Positions 47,291 to 56,749 of a stretch of DNA of 64,000 nt are shown here, in pieces. The notes under the pieces were generated by a model. It did no database searches and had not been told where the DNA came from. It saw only the letters and a list, made by a program, of their open reading frames with translations. Positions within the stretch are counted from its first letter, which is position 1; every line of letters starts with the position of its first letter. The position numbers and the translations under genes are program-made. The stretch is from an uncultured Collinsella sp. (GTDB taxonomy: Bacteria; Actinomycetota; Coriobacteriia; Coriobacteriales; Coriobacteriaceae). The stretch spans positions 1 through 64,000 of the forward strand of contig CABQJV010000006.1 in assembly GCA_902464565.1 (NCBI GenBank). The letters are read 5' to 3'.

Positions 47291-50092
47291 GTGGCAAACG
47301 AGTACAAGCAGACTATGAATCTGCCTAAGACCGGTTTTCCCATGCGTGCCGGTCTTTCCAAGTCCGAGCCCAAGCGACTCAAGGACTGGCAGGACAACAA
47401 GGTCTACGAGCAGGTTCTGAAGAAGAACGAGGGTCACAAGAAGTTCGTGCTGCACGACGGCCCTCCGTACGCCAACGGCCCGATCCACATCGGCCACGCC
47501 ATGAATAAGATCTCTAAGGACATGATCAACCGCTACTGGATGATGCAGGGCTATGAGGTTCCCTATGTCCCCGGTTGGGACTGCCACGGTCAGCCGATTG
47601 AGCACAAGGTCGAGGAGAAGCTCGGCACCGAGAAGTTCAACCAGACCCCCACGGCCAAGATTCGTGAGCTCTGCAACGAGTTCGCAGTCGAGAACATCGA
47701 GCTGCAGAAGGCCGGCTTCCGTCGCCTGGGCGTACTCGGCGACTGGGACAACCCGTATCTGACGCTCTATCACCAGCATGATGCCGCCGACATCGAGGTC
47801 TTCAAGGCCATGTTCGATAAGGGCATGATCTATCGTGGCCACAAGCCGGTTCACTGGTGCAAGCACTGCCACACCGCACTTGCTGAGGCCGAGATTGAGT
47901 ACTCCGACGAGACGAGCCCGTCCATCTTCGTGCGCTTTGAGATGACCTCCAAGCCCGCCGGCCTCGAGAACTTCGACGGCCCGGTTGACTTTATCATCTG
48001 GACGACCACGCCGTGGACCATCCCCTCCGACCAGGCAGTTTCTCTCAAGCCCGGTGCCGCCTACGTCGCCGTTGAGCACGACGGCCGCGCCGAGGTCATG
48101 CTCGAGGACCTAGCTCCCAAGTGCTGCGAGGAGTTTGGCTGGGAGTACACCCCGGTTGTGGTCGACGGCAAGCCCTATGTGGTTCCCGCCGAGACCTTCC
48201 ATCACATTCACTATAAGCAGCCGATCTTTGACGGTGTCGAGGGCGTTGCGCTGTTGGCCGATTACGTCGGTGTCGATGACGGTACCGGTATCGTCCACAA
48301 CTCGCCCGGTCACGGCGTCGACGACTACTTCGCCTGCCTCAAGGAGGGCATCACCGACATTTGCATGCCGGTCGATGACGACGGCAAGTTCTACACCGGC
48401 GAGGAGTTTGGCACCGGCGGCCCCTTCAGCGGCATGGATACCGACGAGGCCAACCCGCATATCATCGAGTTCCTGCGCGAGCGCGGCACCCTGGTCCTCG
48501 AGAAGAAGATCACGCACAGCTATCCGCACTGCTGGCGCTGCAAGCACCCGGTGCTCTTCCGTGCTACCGACCAGTGGTTCGTCTCGATGGACAAGACCGG
48601 TCTGCGCGAGCAGGCTGGCAAAGAGGTCCGCGAGAACGTCAAGTGGTATCCGGCTCACGCCGCCAACCGCATCGGCGCCATGGTCGAGCAGCGTCCCGAC
48701 TGGTGCATAAGCCGTCAGCGCAACTGGGGCGTGCCTATCCCCAGCTACACTTGCGCCGACTGCGGCGAGAAGGTCATGAACGACGCCACGCTCGACGCCG
48801 TCATCAAGCTCTTCCACGAGAAGGGCTCCGACGCCTGGTTCACCGACGCTCCCGAGAGCTACCTGGGCGAGGCTTGCGTTTGCCCCAAGTGTGGTGGCCA
48901 TCACCTCAAGGCTGATAAGGACATTCTCGACGTGTGGTGGGACTCCGGCGTGTCTTGGAAGGCCGTCTGCGAGTACCGCCCCGAGCTGGAGTACCCGGCG
49001 GATGTGTACCTCGAGGGCTCCGACCAGCACCGCGGTTGGTTCCAGAGCTCGCTGCTCACCTCGGTGGGCGCCAACGGCCACGCTCCGTACAAGGCGGTCG
49101 TCTCGCAGGGCTTCACCCTCGACGGCCAGGGCCGTAAGATGTCCAAGTCGCTCGGCAACGTCATCGACCCCAATAAGGTCTGCGACGAGATGGGCGCCGA
49201 CATCATCCGTCTGTGGGTTGCCTCTGTCGACACCAGCTCCGACGTCTCCATCGACCACGAGATCCTTGCTCGTACGTCCGATGCCTACCGTCGCTTCCGC
49301 AACACGCTGCGCTTCCTGCTTTCCGAGCTCGAGGGCCAGTTTGAGCCCGAGACCGACGGCGTCGCCTTTGTCGACCTGCTGCCGCTCGACAAGCTCATGG
49401 TTGCCCGCCTGACCCAGGTCCAGGCCGAGGTCGACGATGCCTACGCCAGCTACGAGTTCCCGCGCGCCTACCGTGCGCTCTACGACTTCGTGGTTACCGA
49501 GCTTTCCAACGTGTACCTCGACGCCCTGAAGGATCGTCTGTACTGCGATAAGCCCGGTTCGCTTGAGCGCCGCAGTGCCCAGACCGTGCTGGCCGAGCTC
49601 TTCTCGATGCTCATGCGCGATCTGCAGCCGATCCTGTCCTACACCGTCGACGAGGCCATGGCCTATGCGCCCGCCGGCTGCGTCGACCACCAGAAGTACG
49701 CCGCGCTGCTCGATTGGTACAAGTCGCCCATCACGGTCGATGAGGCCAACGAGTTTGAGGGCGTGCTCGAGGCTTCACTCGAGCTCCGTAGCGCCGTGAC
49801 CAAGGCCCTTGAGGATGCCCGTTCCGCCGGCACCTTCACTAAGAGCCAGCAGGTCCGCGTCAAGGCGGTCGTTCCCGCCGAGATGTACGCGCTGCTGACC
49901 GGTGATAAGGCCGTCGACCTGGCCGAGTTCTACATCGTCTCCGATGTAGAACTGACCCAGGGCGAGGAGCTCTCCGTTGCCATCGAGGCAGCCGAGGGCG
50001 AGTGCTGCGACCGTTGCTGGAACTACCGCACCACCGTCGGCGAGTACAACGGCCACGCGCATATCTGCAAGCGCTGCGCTGATGCGCTGTAG
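47291..50092 (+). CDS. ileS: Isoleucyl-tRNA synthetase
   Basis: A 933-residue class I synthetase charging tRNA-Ile. HIGH is in GPIHIGHAMNK, KMSKS in GRKMSKSLGN, and an editing domain lies between. The C-terminus has the zinc ribbon CCDRCW ... CKRCADAL, which is typical of the bacterial eubacterial-type enzyme. GTG at 47291 follows AAAGGGG by four bases; an in-frame ATG at 47246 would lie within the leader. The leader is a T-box, so uncharged tRNA-Ile should raise expression. Confidence 0.95.
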   Translation: MANEYKQTMNLPKTGFPMRAGLSKSEPKRLKDWQDNKVYEQVLKKNEGHKKFVLHDGPPYANGPIHIGHAMNKISKDMINRYWMMQGYEVPYVPGWDCHGQPIEHKVEEKLGTEKFNQTPTAKIRELCNEFAVENIELQKAGFRRLGVLGDWDNPYLTLYHQHDAADIEVFKAMFDKGMIYRGHKPVHWCKHCHTALAEAEIEYSDETSPSIFVRFEMTSKPAGLENFDGPVDFIIWTTTPWTIPSDQAVSLKPGAAYVAVEHDGRAEVMLEDLAPKCCEEFGWEYTPVVVDGKPYVVPAETFHHIHYKQPIFDGVEGVALLADYVGVDDGTGIVHNSPGHGVDDYFACLKEGITDICMPVDDDGKFYTGEEFGTGGPFSGMDTDEANPHIIEFLRERGTLVLEKKITHSYPHCWRCKHPVLFRATDQWFVSMDKTGLREQAGKEVRENVKWYPAHAANRIGAMVEQRPDWCISRQRNWGVPIPSYTCADCGEKVMNDATLDAVIKLFHEKGSDAWFTDAPESYLGEACVCPKCGGHHLKADKDILDVWWDSGVSWKAVCEYRPELEYPADVYLEGSDQHRGWFQSSLLTSVGANGHAPYKAVVSQGFTLDGQGRKMSKSLGNVIDPNKVCDEMGADIIRLWVASVDTSSDVSIDHEILARTSDAYRRFRNTLRFLLSELEGQFEPETDGVAFVDLLPLDKLMVARLTQVQAEVDDAYASYEFPRAYRALYDFVVTELSNVYLDALKDRLYCDKPGSLERRSAQTVLAELFSMLMRDLQPILSYTVDEAMAYAPAGCVDHQKYAALLDWYKSPITVDEANEFEGVLEASLELRSAVTKALEDARSAGTFTKSQQVRVKAVVPAEMYALLTGDKAVDLAEFYIVSDVELTQGEELSVAIEAAEGECCDRCWNYRTTVGEYNGHAHICKRCADAL

Positions 50093-50122
50093 GTTACGGC
50101 GTTCGTAGAACGCCGTAACCTA
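50090..50122. repeat. Hairpin including the ileS stop codon
   Basis: TAGGTTACGGCGTTC (50090-50104), loop GTA, exact complement (50108-50122). The left arm starts at the ileS stop codon. No T tract follows. It is the first of three hairpins in the ileS 3' region. Confidence 0.7.
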
Positions 50123-50132
50123 CCGACGCTGC

Positions 50133-50230
50133 AAACGCCCCTAAGCGGCAATCTGACGTTCAATCGTCGGTCGCGTACCAAAGTGCGCTTCCCTCCTCTT
50201 TCACGTCACCTTGCTCGCTTAGGGACGTTT
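50133..50230. repeat. Structured repeat element, copy B
   Basis: Second copy of the element at 7554-7645. Core 50156-50206 is nearly the same (TCGCGTACCAAAGT central hairpin, CCTCCTCTTTCACG 3' side). Outer stems are AAACG/CGTTT, CCCTAAGC/GCTTAGGG (50139-50146 with 50217-50224) and TGACGT/ACGTCA. In the core the inner hairpin changes GTAC to GTGC, keeping a U-G pair. The 372-base gap after ileS contains this plus two hairpins, and no gene. Confidence 0.65.
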
Positions 50231-50313
50231 TCGCTGTTGGCGACGGTAATGCGGCGTTTCCATTGCTGGAGCTAAAGGCTTTCTTTCGCTTTCGCTCTTA
50301 GTCGAAAGCTATC

Positions 50314-50350
50314 AAGCGACATTCCGTTTTTCGGAATGTCGCTTTTGTTT
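50314..50350 (+). terminator. Rho-independent terminator of ileS
   Basis: AAGCGACATTCCG (50314-50326), loop TTTTT, exact complement (50332-50344), then TTGTTTTG. It lies about 220 bases after the ileS stop. Confidence 0.88.
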
Positions 50351-50464
50351 TGTGCTGGTTATTTCGCCAGCGTTGGTGAATATGCTGCGTGTTTGGCGTT
50401 TGTCACTATAAGATGGTTACTTACGTTAAACGTAATTCGATGTTCTTGAGGGTAGGGGATTGAT

Positions 50465-51064
50465 TTGGGTCGTGCTGGGGATATGACGCCGCCTTTGCGT
50501 TGGCGGTTGGGTGTTGCTGGTGGGGTGGCGCTGGTTGTGCTGCTTCTTGACCAGCTAACCAAGCTTGCGGTCCGTGCCGTGGGCGACGCTTTGCATGTGA
50601 CCGTCATCCCCGGTGTCATCGACTTTATGTTTGTCCGTAATATCGGTGCTGCCTTTAGCATGGGCGAGGGCCATGGCGTTGCGTTCGCTGCGCTTGCGCT
50701 TGCAGTTATCGTCGCCATTGCCGTGTACCTGGTTCGCGCGCCTCAGCTCGCCCGCCTGGAGGTTGTGGGCATGGCCATGGTCGCGGGCGGCGCCATCGGC
50801 AACGCGATCGATCGCCTTGTCTTTGGATTCGTGACCGATTTTATCGCCACCACCTTCATCGACTTTCCCGTCTTTAACGTGGCCGATATCGGCATTACGG
50901 TCGGCGTCGTGCTGGCACTCATCGGTTATATGTTCTTGAGCCCTGCCGCTCGCGAGGTCGATGCGACCGCCGAACTCAACGCTCGTGACGAGGCCCGCGC
51001 AAAACGCAAAGCCAAGCAGCGTGGGGAGCGTGCCCGCAAGATTCGCGAAAGGAATGAGCGCTAA
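50465..51064 (+). CDS. lspA: Lipoprotein signal peptidase
   Basis: A 199-residue inner-membrane aspartic protease removing lipoprotein signal peptides. Four hydrophobic segments and the catalytic motifs FVRNIGAAFS, GGAIGNAIDRL and VFNVADIGITVG are seen. The C-terminal 35 residues are a basic tail (KRKAKQRGERARK) longer than in typical LspA. TTG at 50465 has AGGGGAT upstream; ATG at 50483 is a shorter alternative. The stop overlaps the next start. Confidence 0.9.
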   Translation: MGRAGDMTPPLRWRLGVAGGVALVVLLLDQLTKLAVRAVGDALHVTVIPGVIDFMFVRNIGAAFSMGEGHGVAFAALALAVIVAIAVYLVRAPQLARLEVVGMAMVAGGAIGNAIDRLVFGFVTDFIATTFIDFPVFNVADIGITVGVVLALIGYMFLSPAAREVDATAELNARDEARAKRKAKQRGERARKIRERNER

Positions 51065-52077
51065 TGGCCGACATCCATATTCTTGTTGCCGACGATTGCT
51101 CTGGCCAGCGTCTTGACGCCTTTCTGGGTACCAACGACGGCTGCCCCACGCGCTCTGCCTGCGCGCATCTGATCGAGGGCGGCGCCGTAATCGTGAACGG
51201 CGAGACCTGCCTATCAAAAAAATATGCTGTGCGCTCCGGTGACCGCATCTCGGTCGACCTGCCCGAGCCGCACGACCCGACTGACGTGATTCCCGAGGCC
51301 ATTCCCCTCGATATCCGCTACGAGGACGACTACCTTATCGTGCTCTCCAAGCAGCGGGGCCTGGTGTGCCATCCCGCCCATGGCCACGAGAGCGGCACCC
51401 TTGCGAACGCTCTGGTCTACCACTGTGGCATCGACCATCTTGGTACCGTGCAGGGTGAGGACCGCCCCGGGATCGTGCATCGTTTGGATCGCGATACCTC
51501 GGGTCTCATGCTTGCGGCAAAGGACGACGACACGCAGCGCGCGCTTCAAAATCTCATTCGCACGCGTACGCTCGACCGCCGCTATATCACGCTCGTCCAC
51601 GGGCACATCGCCATGGACGAGGGCACCATTAACACTGGAATTGCCCGCTCTACGCGTGACCGTGTCAAGATGGCGGTTTCGGACGATCCCTTTGCCCGTC
51701 AGGCCATTACGACCTTTAGGGTCCTCGAGCGCTTTGATTCCACACGCTTTGACGATGGCTATACGCTCGTCGAGTGCCACCTGTTTACCGGTCGCACGCA
51801 CCAGATTCGCGTGCATATGCGTCATATCAACCACGCCTGCGTGGGCGATCCGCTCTACGGCAAGTGCGATGCGCGCGCCGACCAGGGCCTGACCAGGCAG
51901 TTCCTGCATTCTTGGCGCGTGGCGTTCGACCATCCCGTGACGGGGGAGCGCATTGAGTGCCGCGGCGAGTTGCCGTGGGATCTCGCTGCGGTTCTCGATG
52001 ATCTGGCTCCGCGCTCGCTCGGTCGCACGGCCGCTGGAGATGAAATCGTTCCGCAGCTCGGTCTTCTCGAAGCCTAG
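51064..52077 (+). CDS. rluD: RluA-family pseudouridine synthase
   Basis: A 337-residue rRNA/tRNA pseudouridine synthase. An N-terminal S4 RNA-binding domain (GQRLDAFL ... VNGE) precedes the catalytic domain with HRLDRDTSGLM (catalytic Asp) and LFTGRTHQIRVH. Target position (for example 23S helix 69) is inferred from the lspA-rluD pairing common in bacteria. Coupled to lspA by overlapping TAATG. Confidence 0.88.
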   Translation: MADIHILVADDCSGQRLDAFLGTNDGCPTRSACAHLIEGGAVIVNGETCLSKKYAVRSGDRISVDLPEPHDPTDVIPEAIPLDIRYEDDYLIVLSKQRGLVCHPAHGHESGTLANALVYHCGIDHLGTVQGEDRPGIVHRLDRDTSGLMLAAKDDDTQRALQNLIRTRTLDRRYITLVHGHIAMDEGTINTGIARSTRDRVKMAVSDDPFARQAITTFRVLERFDSTRFDDGYTLVECHLFTGRTHQIRVHMRHINHACVGDPLYGKCDARADQGLTRQFLHSWRVAFDHPVTGERIECRGELPWDLAAVLDDLAPRSLGRTAAGDEIVPQLGLLEA

Positions 52078-52095
52078 CCAGTATTAGGTGGTTTC

Positions 52096-52125
52096 TTGAA
52101 CTCGGTAAGCCTGCGGTAAGATATA
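52096..52125 (+). promoter_or_regulatory. Possible promoter of the glycosyltransferase gene
   Basis: TTGAAC (52096-52101), 18-base spacer, GATATA (52120-52125), about 35 bases before the gene start. Confidence 0.35.
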
Positions 52126-52159
52126 CGGTTGTTTACGTAACGCGTTGCTGGGGGCCTGC

Positions 52160-53455
52160 ATGCTCGCCTTTTTACAAACCAACACACCCATCGTGATCTT
52201 CAACCAGATTGTCGTCACGCTGCTCACGGTCTGCTTTCTGTACCAGGTGGTCTTCTTTGTCATTGGCGCTCTTCGTGGCGAGGTCGCGCCTCCCAAGGCC
52301 AAAAAACTCCATCGCTATGCTTTCTTTATCGCGGCGCATAACGAGGAGGCCGTGATCGCCAACCTCGTTCGCTCCATCAAGGATCAGGATTATCCGTCCG
52401 AGCTTATCGAGGTCTTTGTCGTTGCCGACGCCTGCACCGACAACACCGCGCAGCTCGCGCGCGAGGCAGGTGCCATTGTTTACGAACGCAATGATCTTGC
52501 CCGTAAGGGTAAGAGCTGGGTCATGGACTTTGGTTTCGACCGTATCCTTAACGAGTATCCGGATACGTTTGAGGGCTACTTTATCTTCGATGCCGACAAC
52601 GTTATCTCCCGCGATTACGTCTCCAAGATGAATGATGCCTTTGACCAGGGCTTCCATGTGGTCACGAGCTATCGTAACTCCAAGAACTTCGGCAGCTCGT
52701 GGATTTCGTCTGCCAACGCCACCTGGTATCTGCGCGAGGCTCGCTTCCTCAACAACGCGCGTAATATCTGCAAGACGTCCTGCGCTGTCTCGGGTTCGGG
52801 CTACCTTATTTCGGCGAGCGTGATCGAGGGTATGCACGGCTGGCAGTTCCATACGCTGACCGAGGACATTCAGTTCACTACGTTCTGCGCTATTCACGGT
52901 ATTCGCATTGGCTATGCGCCGGCGGAGTTCTTTGACGAGCAACCCGTGACGTTCAAGGCATCCTGGAAGCAGCGTATGCGCTGGACCAAGGGCTTTTACC
53001 AGGTGTTCTTTACCTACGGTAAGCACCTGGTCAAGTCGACCTTCCGCTACCATCGCTTTGCCGCCTACGACATGTTCATGACGATCGCCCCGGGTATGCT
53101 GCTGTCGCTCATCTCGATGCTCGCCAATGCGACGTTCCTGATCGTGGGTGGACTCTCGCACGGCTTTTTGGCTACCGAAGTCGAGATGCAGGCCTGTGCC
53201 GCTTCGCTCATTATGACCTTCGCCATGATGTATCAGACTTTCTTTATCCTGGCGCTGCTCACGACTATCTTTGAGTACAAGCACATTCACTGCGCGCAAA
53301 AGTGGCGTCTGGTGACTAACCTGTTTACCTTCCCGATCTTTATGTTCAGCTATATCCCCATCACGGTGGCCGCGCTGTTCCTGAAGGTCGACTGGGTGCC
53401 GACGCAGCACGCCGTCAACGTTACCCTTGACGAGGTCATGCAAGGCGCCAAATAA
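52160..53455 (+). CDS. Membrane glycosyltransferase family 2
   Basis: A 431-residue integral glycosyltransferase. One N-terminal membrane segment precedes the GT-A domain: AAHNEEAVIANLV, VVADACTDNT, FDADNVISRDY (metal-binding DxD-type), TLTEDIQF and KQRMRWTKGFYQ (the processive QxxRW motif). About four membrane segments follow. This architecture is that of polysaccharide or glycolipid synthases of the cellulose/hyaluronan synthase type, but product is unknown. ATG at 52160 has GGGGG five bases upstream; an in-frame TTG at 52145 is possible. Confidence 0.85.
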   Translation: MLAFLQTNTPIVIFNQIVVTLLTVCFLYQVVFFVIGALRGEVAPPKAKKLHRYAFFIAAHNEEAVIANLVRSIKDQDYPSELIEVFVVADACTDNTAQLAREAGAIVYERNDLARKGKSWVMDFGFDRILNEYPDTFEGYFIFDADNVISRDYVSKMNDAFDQGFHVVTSYRNSKNFGSSWISSANATWYLREARFLNNARNICKTSCAVSGSGYLISASVIEGMHGWQFHTLTEDIQFTTFCAIHGIRIGYAPAEFFDEQPVTFKASWKQRMRWTKGFYQVFFTYGKHLVKSTFRYHRFAAYDMFMTIAPGMLLSLISMLANATFLIVGGLSHGFLATEVEMQACAASLIMTFAMMYQTFFILALLTTIFEYKHIHCAQKWRLVTNLFTFPIFMFSYIPITVAALFLKVDWVPTQHAVNVTLDEVMQGAK

Positions 53456-53463
53456 CCACCACC

Positions 53464-53505
53464 AAAACCACCGCAAAGGGGACAGGCACCTTTGTGGTGG
53501 TTTTT
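53464..53505 (+). terminator. Terminator after the glycosyltransferase
   Basis: AAAACCACCGCAAAGG (53464-53479), loop GGACAGGCA, CCTTTGTGGTGGTTTT (53489-53504) with one G-U pair, then T's. The loop region contains GGGGACAGGCACC. Confidence 0.88.
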
Positions 53506-53536
53506 GCTTTTGCGATGCAGCTCGAGGAGGAGTCCG

Positions 53537-53959
53537 ATGGCCTATATCCCGTTTTGGATTTGCATCTTTGCCGGCGTGGCAATTGATGCCCGAGAGCGAC
53601 GGTTTCCCAATGGGCTTGCCGGCGCATGTGCCGTGGCGGCGTTGGCGGGCGTTTGGCTCGACCTCGGTTTGAACACAGCGCTTGACCACGCCGGTCTTGC
53701 GGTCATCGTCTACCTTGCCCTTGTGCTCACTGAGTCGCTCTGGCGGCGCCTTCGCCACGCCCCGGGCATCGGCATGGGGGATGCTAAGGCGCTCTTCGCG
53801 CTTTGCACGCTCGACCCTATGGGTGGCATCGTGGCATTTGCCGTCGCACTCCTGGCCCTGGCCCTCTCCTGCCTCTTCACAAAATCGCGCTCCCTGCCAT
53901 TGCTCCCGTTTTTAGTGCCGATTTTTGCCATAATCGAGGTCGTGGGCTGCACTTTGTAA
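53537..53959 (+). CDS. Small A24-type prepilin peptidase-like protein
   Basis: A 140-residue membrane protein resembling the peptidase half of type IV prepilin peptidases (TadV/CpaA group). Catalytic aspartates are likely in AIDARERRFPNG and GIGMGDAKALFA (GMGDxK motif). Four to five hydrophobic segments. The N-terminal methyltransferase/zinc domain of full PilD is absent, as in TadV. ATG at 53537 has GAGGAGGAG upstream. No pilin or secretion genes are adjacent. Confidence 0.75.
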   Translation: MAYIPFWICIFAGVAIDARERRFPNGLAGACAVAALAGVWLDLGLNTALDHAGLAVIVYLALVLTESLWRRLRHAPGIGMGDAKALFALCTLDPMGGIVAFAVALLALALSCLFTKSRSLPLLPFLVPIFAIIEVVGCTL

Positions 53960-53990
53960 CCGATTGCGCATCCTTCTTAAGGAGCATGCC

Positions 53991-55238
53991 ATGGCATCTA
54001 ATCAAGAAACGGCCGTCATTAAGGCGCGCATGGACCGTATTCCCTCGGCGTTGTCGCCCGAACTAGTCGAGCGCATTGTCGCCGATCGTGCTTCGGGCTA
54101 TGTCAACCCGTATCGTTGCAACGATGATCAGGTCATTCGTCGTATTGATCGCGCCGCCGACAAAGGCACGCTTATGCGTCCGGCGTTTATGCGCGATACC
54201 GAAAAGATACTTCATCTTCCGGCGTACACCCGTTATGCAGGTAAAACGCAGGTCTTTAGCTTCCGTAGCAATGACGATCTGTCACGCCGCGGTTTGCACG
54301 TGCAGCTTGTCTCCCGCATTGCGCGCGATATCGGTCGCGCCCTGGGGCTCAACTGCGATCTGATCGAGGCGATTGGCCTGGGCCACGACTTGGGACACAC
54401 GCCTTTCGGCCATGCCGGCGAGCGCTTCCTCAACGATATCTATCATGAGCGTACGGGGCGTTATTTTTTCCATAACGTGCAGTCGGTCCGCGTGCTCGAC
54501 GCGTTGTATGGCCGCAACGTGTCGCTCCAGACGCTCGACGGCGTGCTATGCCATAACGGCGAGTACGAGCAGCGAGTGTTTGAGCTCTCGGACATGGGCT
54601 CCTTTGACCAGTTTGACCAGACGGTTGAGGATTGTATTGCCACGGGCTATAGCGCAATTGAGCATCTGCGTCCCATGACGCTCGAGGGCTGCGTCGTTCG
54701 CATCTCGGATATTCTTGCCTACGTCGGTCGTGACCGTCAGGATGCGATCGCGGCGGGCCTGCTTTCGCCCGACGTTTTTGATGATGGCCGGGGCGGTGCC
54801 TACAACAGTTGGATCCTCGCGCATGCCTCCATCGATATCGTTGAGCACAGCTATGGTAAGCCGCGCATCGAGATGAGCGAGGACCTGTTTGGGGAAATCC
54901 GCCGAGCCAAGCGCGAGAACTACGAGAAGATCTATAGCAAGGGCGGTATCGAAGGCGATTCCGAGGTGGAGCTGCGCGAGGCCTTCGAAAAGCTCTACGA
55001 CCGTTGCCTGCGGGATCTAAATAGTGGTGACGAGTCCTCTTACATCTTTAAGCACCATATTTCGCGCATTGAGCAGCAACTTTCCTACTACGATCGCACC
55101 TATGCCTGGCAGGACGACAAGGATCAAGCCGTGGTGGATTATATCGCGAGCATGACGGACGGTTATTTCTGCGAACTGACGAGCAAGCTGTTCCCGGGTC
55201 TAAAGTTTCCGCATCGTACCTATATTAACGAACGGTAG
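53991..55238 (+). CDS. HD-domain phosphohydrolase, dGTPase-like
   Basis: A 415-residue HD-superfamily protein. His103 and the His132-Asp133 pair in GLGHDLGHTPFGH match deoxyguanosine triphosphohydrolase-type enzymes, as does the N-terminal KTQVFSF..DDLSRRGLHV segment. It may hydrolyse a dNTP or a related nucleotide; the exact substrate is not readable. ATG at 53991 has AAGGAG six bases upstream. Confidence 0.82.
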   Translation: MASNQETAVIKARMDRIPSALSPELVERIVADRASGYVNPYRCNDDQVIRRIDRAADKGTLMRPAFMRDTEKILHLPAYTRYAGKTQVFSFRSNDDLSRRGLHVQLVSRIARDIGRALGLNCDLIEAIGLGHDLGHTPFGHAGERFLNDIYHERTGRYFFHNVQSVRVLDALYGRNVSLQTLDGVLCHNGEYEQRVFELSDMGSFDQFDQTVEDCIATGYSAIEHLRPMTLEGCVVRISDILAYVGRDRQDAIAAGLLSPDVFDDGRGGAYNSWILAHASIDIVEHSYGKPRIEMSEDLFGEIRRAKRENYEKIYSKGGIEGDSEVELREAFEKLYDRCLRDLNSGDESSYIFKHHISRIEQQLSYYDRTYAWQDDKDQAVVDYIASMTDGYFCELTSKLFPGLKFPHRTYINER

Positions 55239-55299
55239 TTCGTATCCTTTCGGTATACTGGTTAGTTGAAAACGTTTTTGATTGATGCACGGGATGGCT

Positions 55300-56649
55300 A
55301 TGGACGACCTTTTTTCTGCCTCGACGCGCGAGCGTTCCTTTAAAAATGCGCCGCTCGCGGTGCGCATGCGACCCAATTCGCTCGACGAGTACGTGGGCCA
55401 GCAAAAGGCCGTCGGTAAGGGCTCATGGTTGCGTGCCGCGATCGAGCACGACGTGCTTTCGAGCGTGATTCTGTACGGGCCGGCCGGTACGGGTAAGACG
55501 ACGCTGGCCCACATTATCGCCAACCATACCAAGAGCGAGTTTGTCGAGGTCAGCGCCGTGACGGGTACCGTGAAGGATCTTCGCCGCGTGATTGACGAGG
55601 CCAAGACGCGCCTGAATACCTACGACCGCCGCACCATCCTGTTTATCGACGAGATTCACCGCTTCTCCAAGTCTCAGCAGGATGCCTTGCTGCATGCGGT
55701 TGAGAACCGTACCGTCATTATGATTGGCGCCACGACGGAGAATCCGTACTTCGAGGTCAACTCGGCATTGCTCTCGCGCGGTCGCGTGGTGGAGCTTGAG
55801 CATCTTAAAGACGAGGATATCGCCACGCTTATCGAGCGTGCGCTCGAGGCGCCGCAGGGTTTGAACGGCAAGTTCTCGGCCGATGAGGATACGGTTAAGA
55901 CCATCTGCACGCTGGCAGCGGGTGACGCTCGCTCGGCGCTCACGACGCTCGAACTTGCGAGCGAGATTGCCGTCACGCGTCCCGATACCGAGGGAACGCC
56001 AGCGCCCGTGGCGGGGGAGCGCTATCCCATCACCGTGGATGACGTGAAGATCGCCAACCCGCGTCGTGGATTTTCGTATGACAAAAACGGCGACATGCAC
56101 TACGACATCATCAGTGCGTTTATTAAGTCCATGCGCGGTAGCGACCCCGATGCCACGATCTATTGGCTCGCGCGCATGATTGATGCGGGGGAGGATCCTA
56201 AGTTTATCGCTCGCCGTATTATGATTCAGGCTTCTGAGGATGTTGGCAACGCCGACCCGCAGGCGCTTTTGGTGGCGCATGCCGCGTTTAAGTCTGCCGA
56301 GGTCATTGGCTATCCCGAGTGCCGCATTAACCTGGCTCAGGCTGCACTCTATGTGTGTTTGGCCCCTAAATCCAACGCGTGTGAGGCTTCGATTGATGCG
56401 GCGCTGGCCGATATCCATTCTAGTGGGCTTCGCGAGGTGCCGAGTTATCTGCGCGATCGCCATCGCCCAGGCAGCGACGACTACGGTGTGTATAAATACC
56501 CGCACGATTATCCCGAAGGCTGGGTCGATCAGCGCTATTTGCCCGAGGGGCTGGAGCGCGGTGCGTTCTGGCAGCCTGCCGGGCGCGGCTGGGAAGAGTG
56601 GCGCGTAGAGCAAAGCGAGCGCGACCGCAGCGGGAATGCACCGAAGTAG
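55300..56649 (+). CDS. rarA: Replication-associated AAA ATPase RarA (MgsA)
   Basis: A 449-residue AAA+ ATPase acting at stalled replication forks. MRPNSLDEYVGQQKAVGKGS, Walker A GPAGTGKTTLA, FIDEIHRFSKSQQDALL and GATTENPYFEVNSALLSR are diagnostic. The MgsA C-terminal domain (LARMIDAGEDPKFIARRI, HRPGSDDYGVYKYPHDYP) is complete. ATG at 55300 gives the family N-terminus MDDLF; ATGs at 55285 and 55294 are alternatives. Confidence 0.92.
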   Translation: MDDLFSASTRERSFKNAPLAVRMRPNSLDEYVGQQKAVGKGSWLRAAIEHDVLSSVILYGPAGTGKTTLAHIIANHTKSEFVEVSAVTGTVKDLRRVIDEAKTRLNTYDRRTILFIDEIHRFSKSQQDALLHAVENRTVIMIGATTENPYFEVNSALLSRGRVVELEHLKDEDIATLIERALEAPQGLNGKFSADEDTVKTICTLAAGDARSALTTLELASEIAVTRPDTEGTPAPVAGERYPITVDDVKIANPRRGFSYDKNGDMHYDIISAFIKSMRGSDPDATIYWLARMIDAGEDPKFIARRIMIQASEDVGNADPQALLVAHAAFKSAEVIGYPECRINLAQAALYVCLAPKSNACEASIDAALADIHSSGLREVPSYLRDRHRPGSDDYGVYKYPHDYPEGWVDQRYLPEGLERGAFWQPAGRGWEEWRVEQSERDRSGNAPK

Positions 56650-56749
56650 CTGCTGATAATTTTGTCCCACGTTGCTGCTCTTGGCATGTTCGGTCCCCTT
56701 TGGGGTACCATGAAAAGCGTCTGTATTTCGATTTTTCCGGGAGGCTTGT

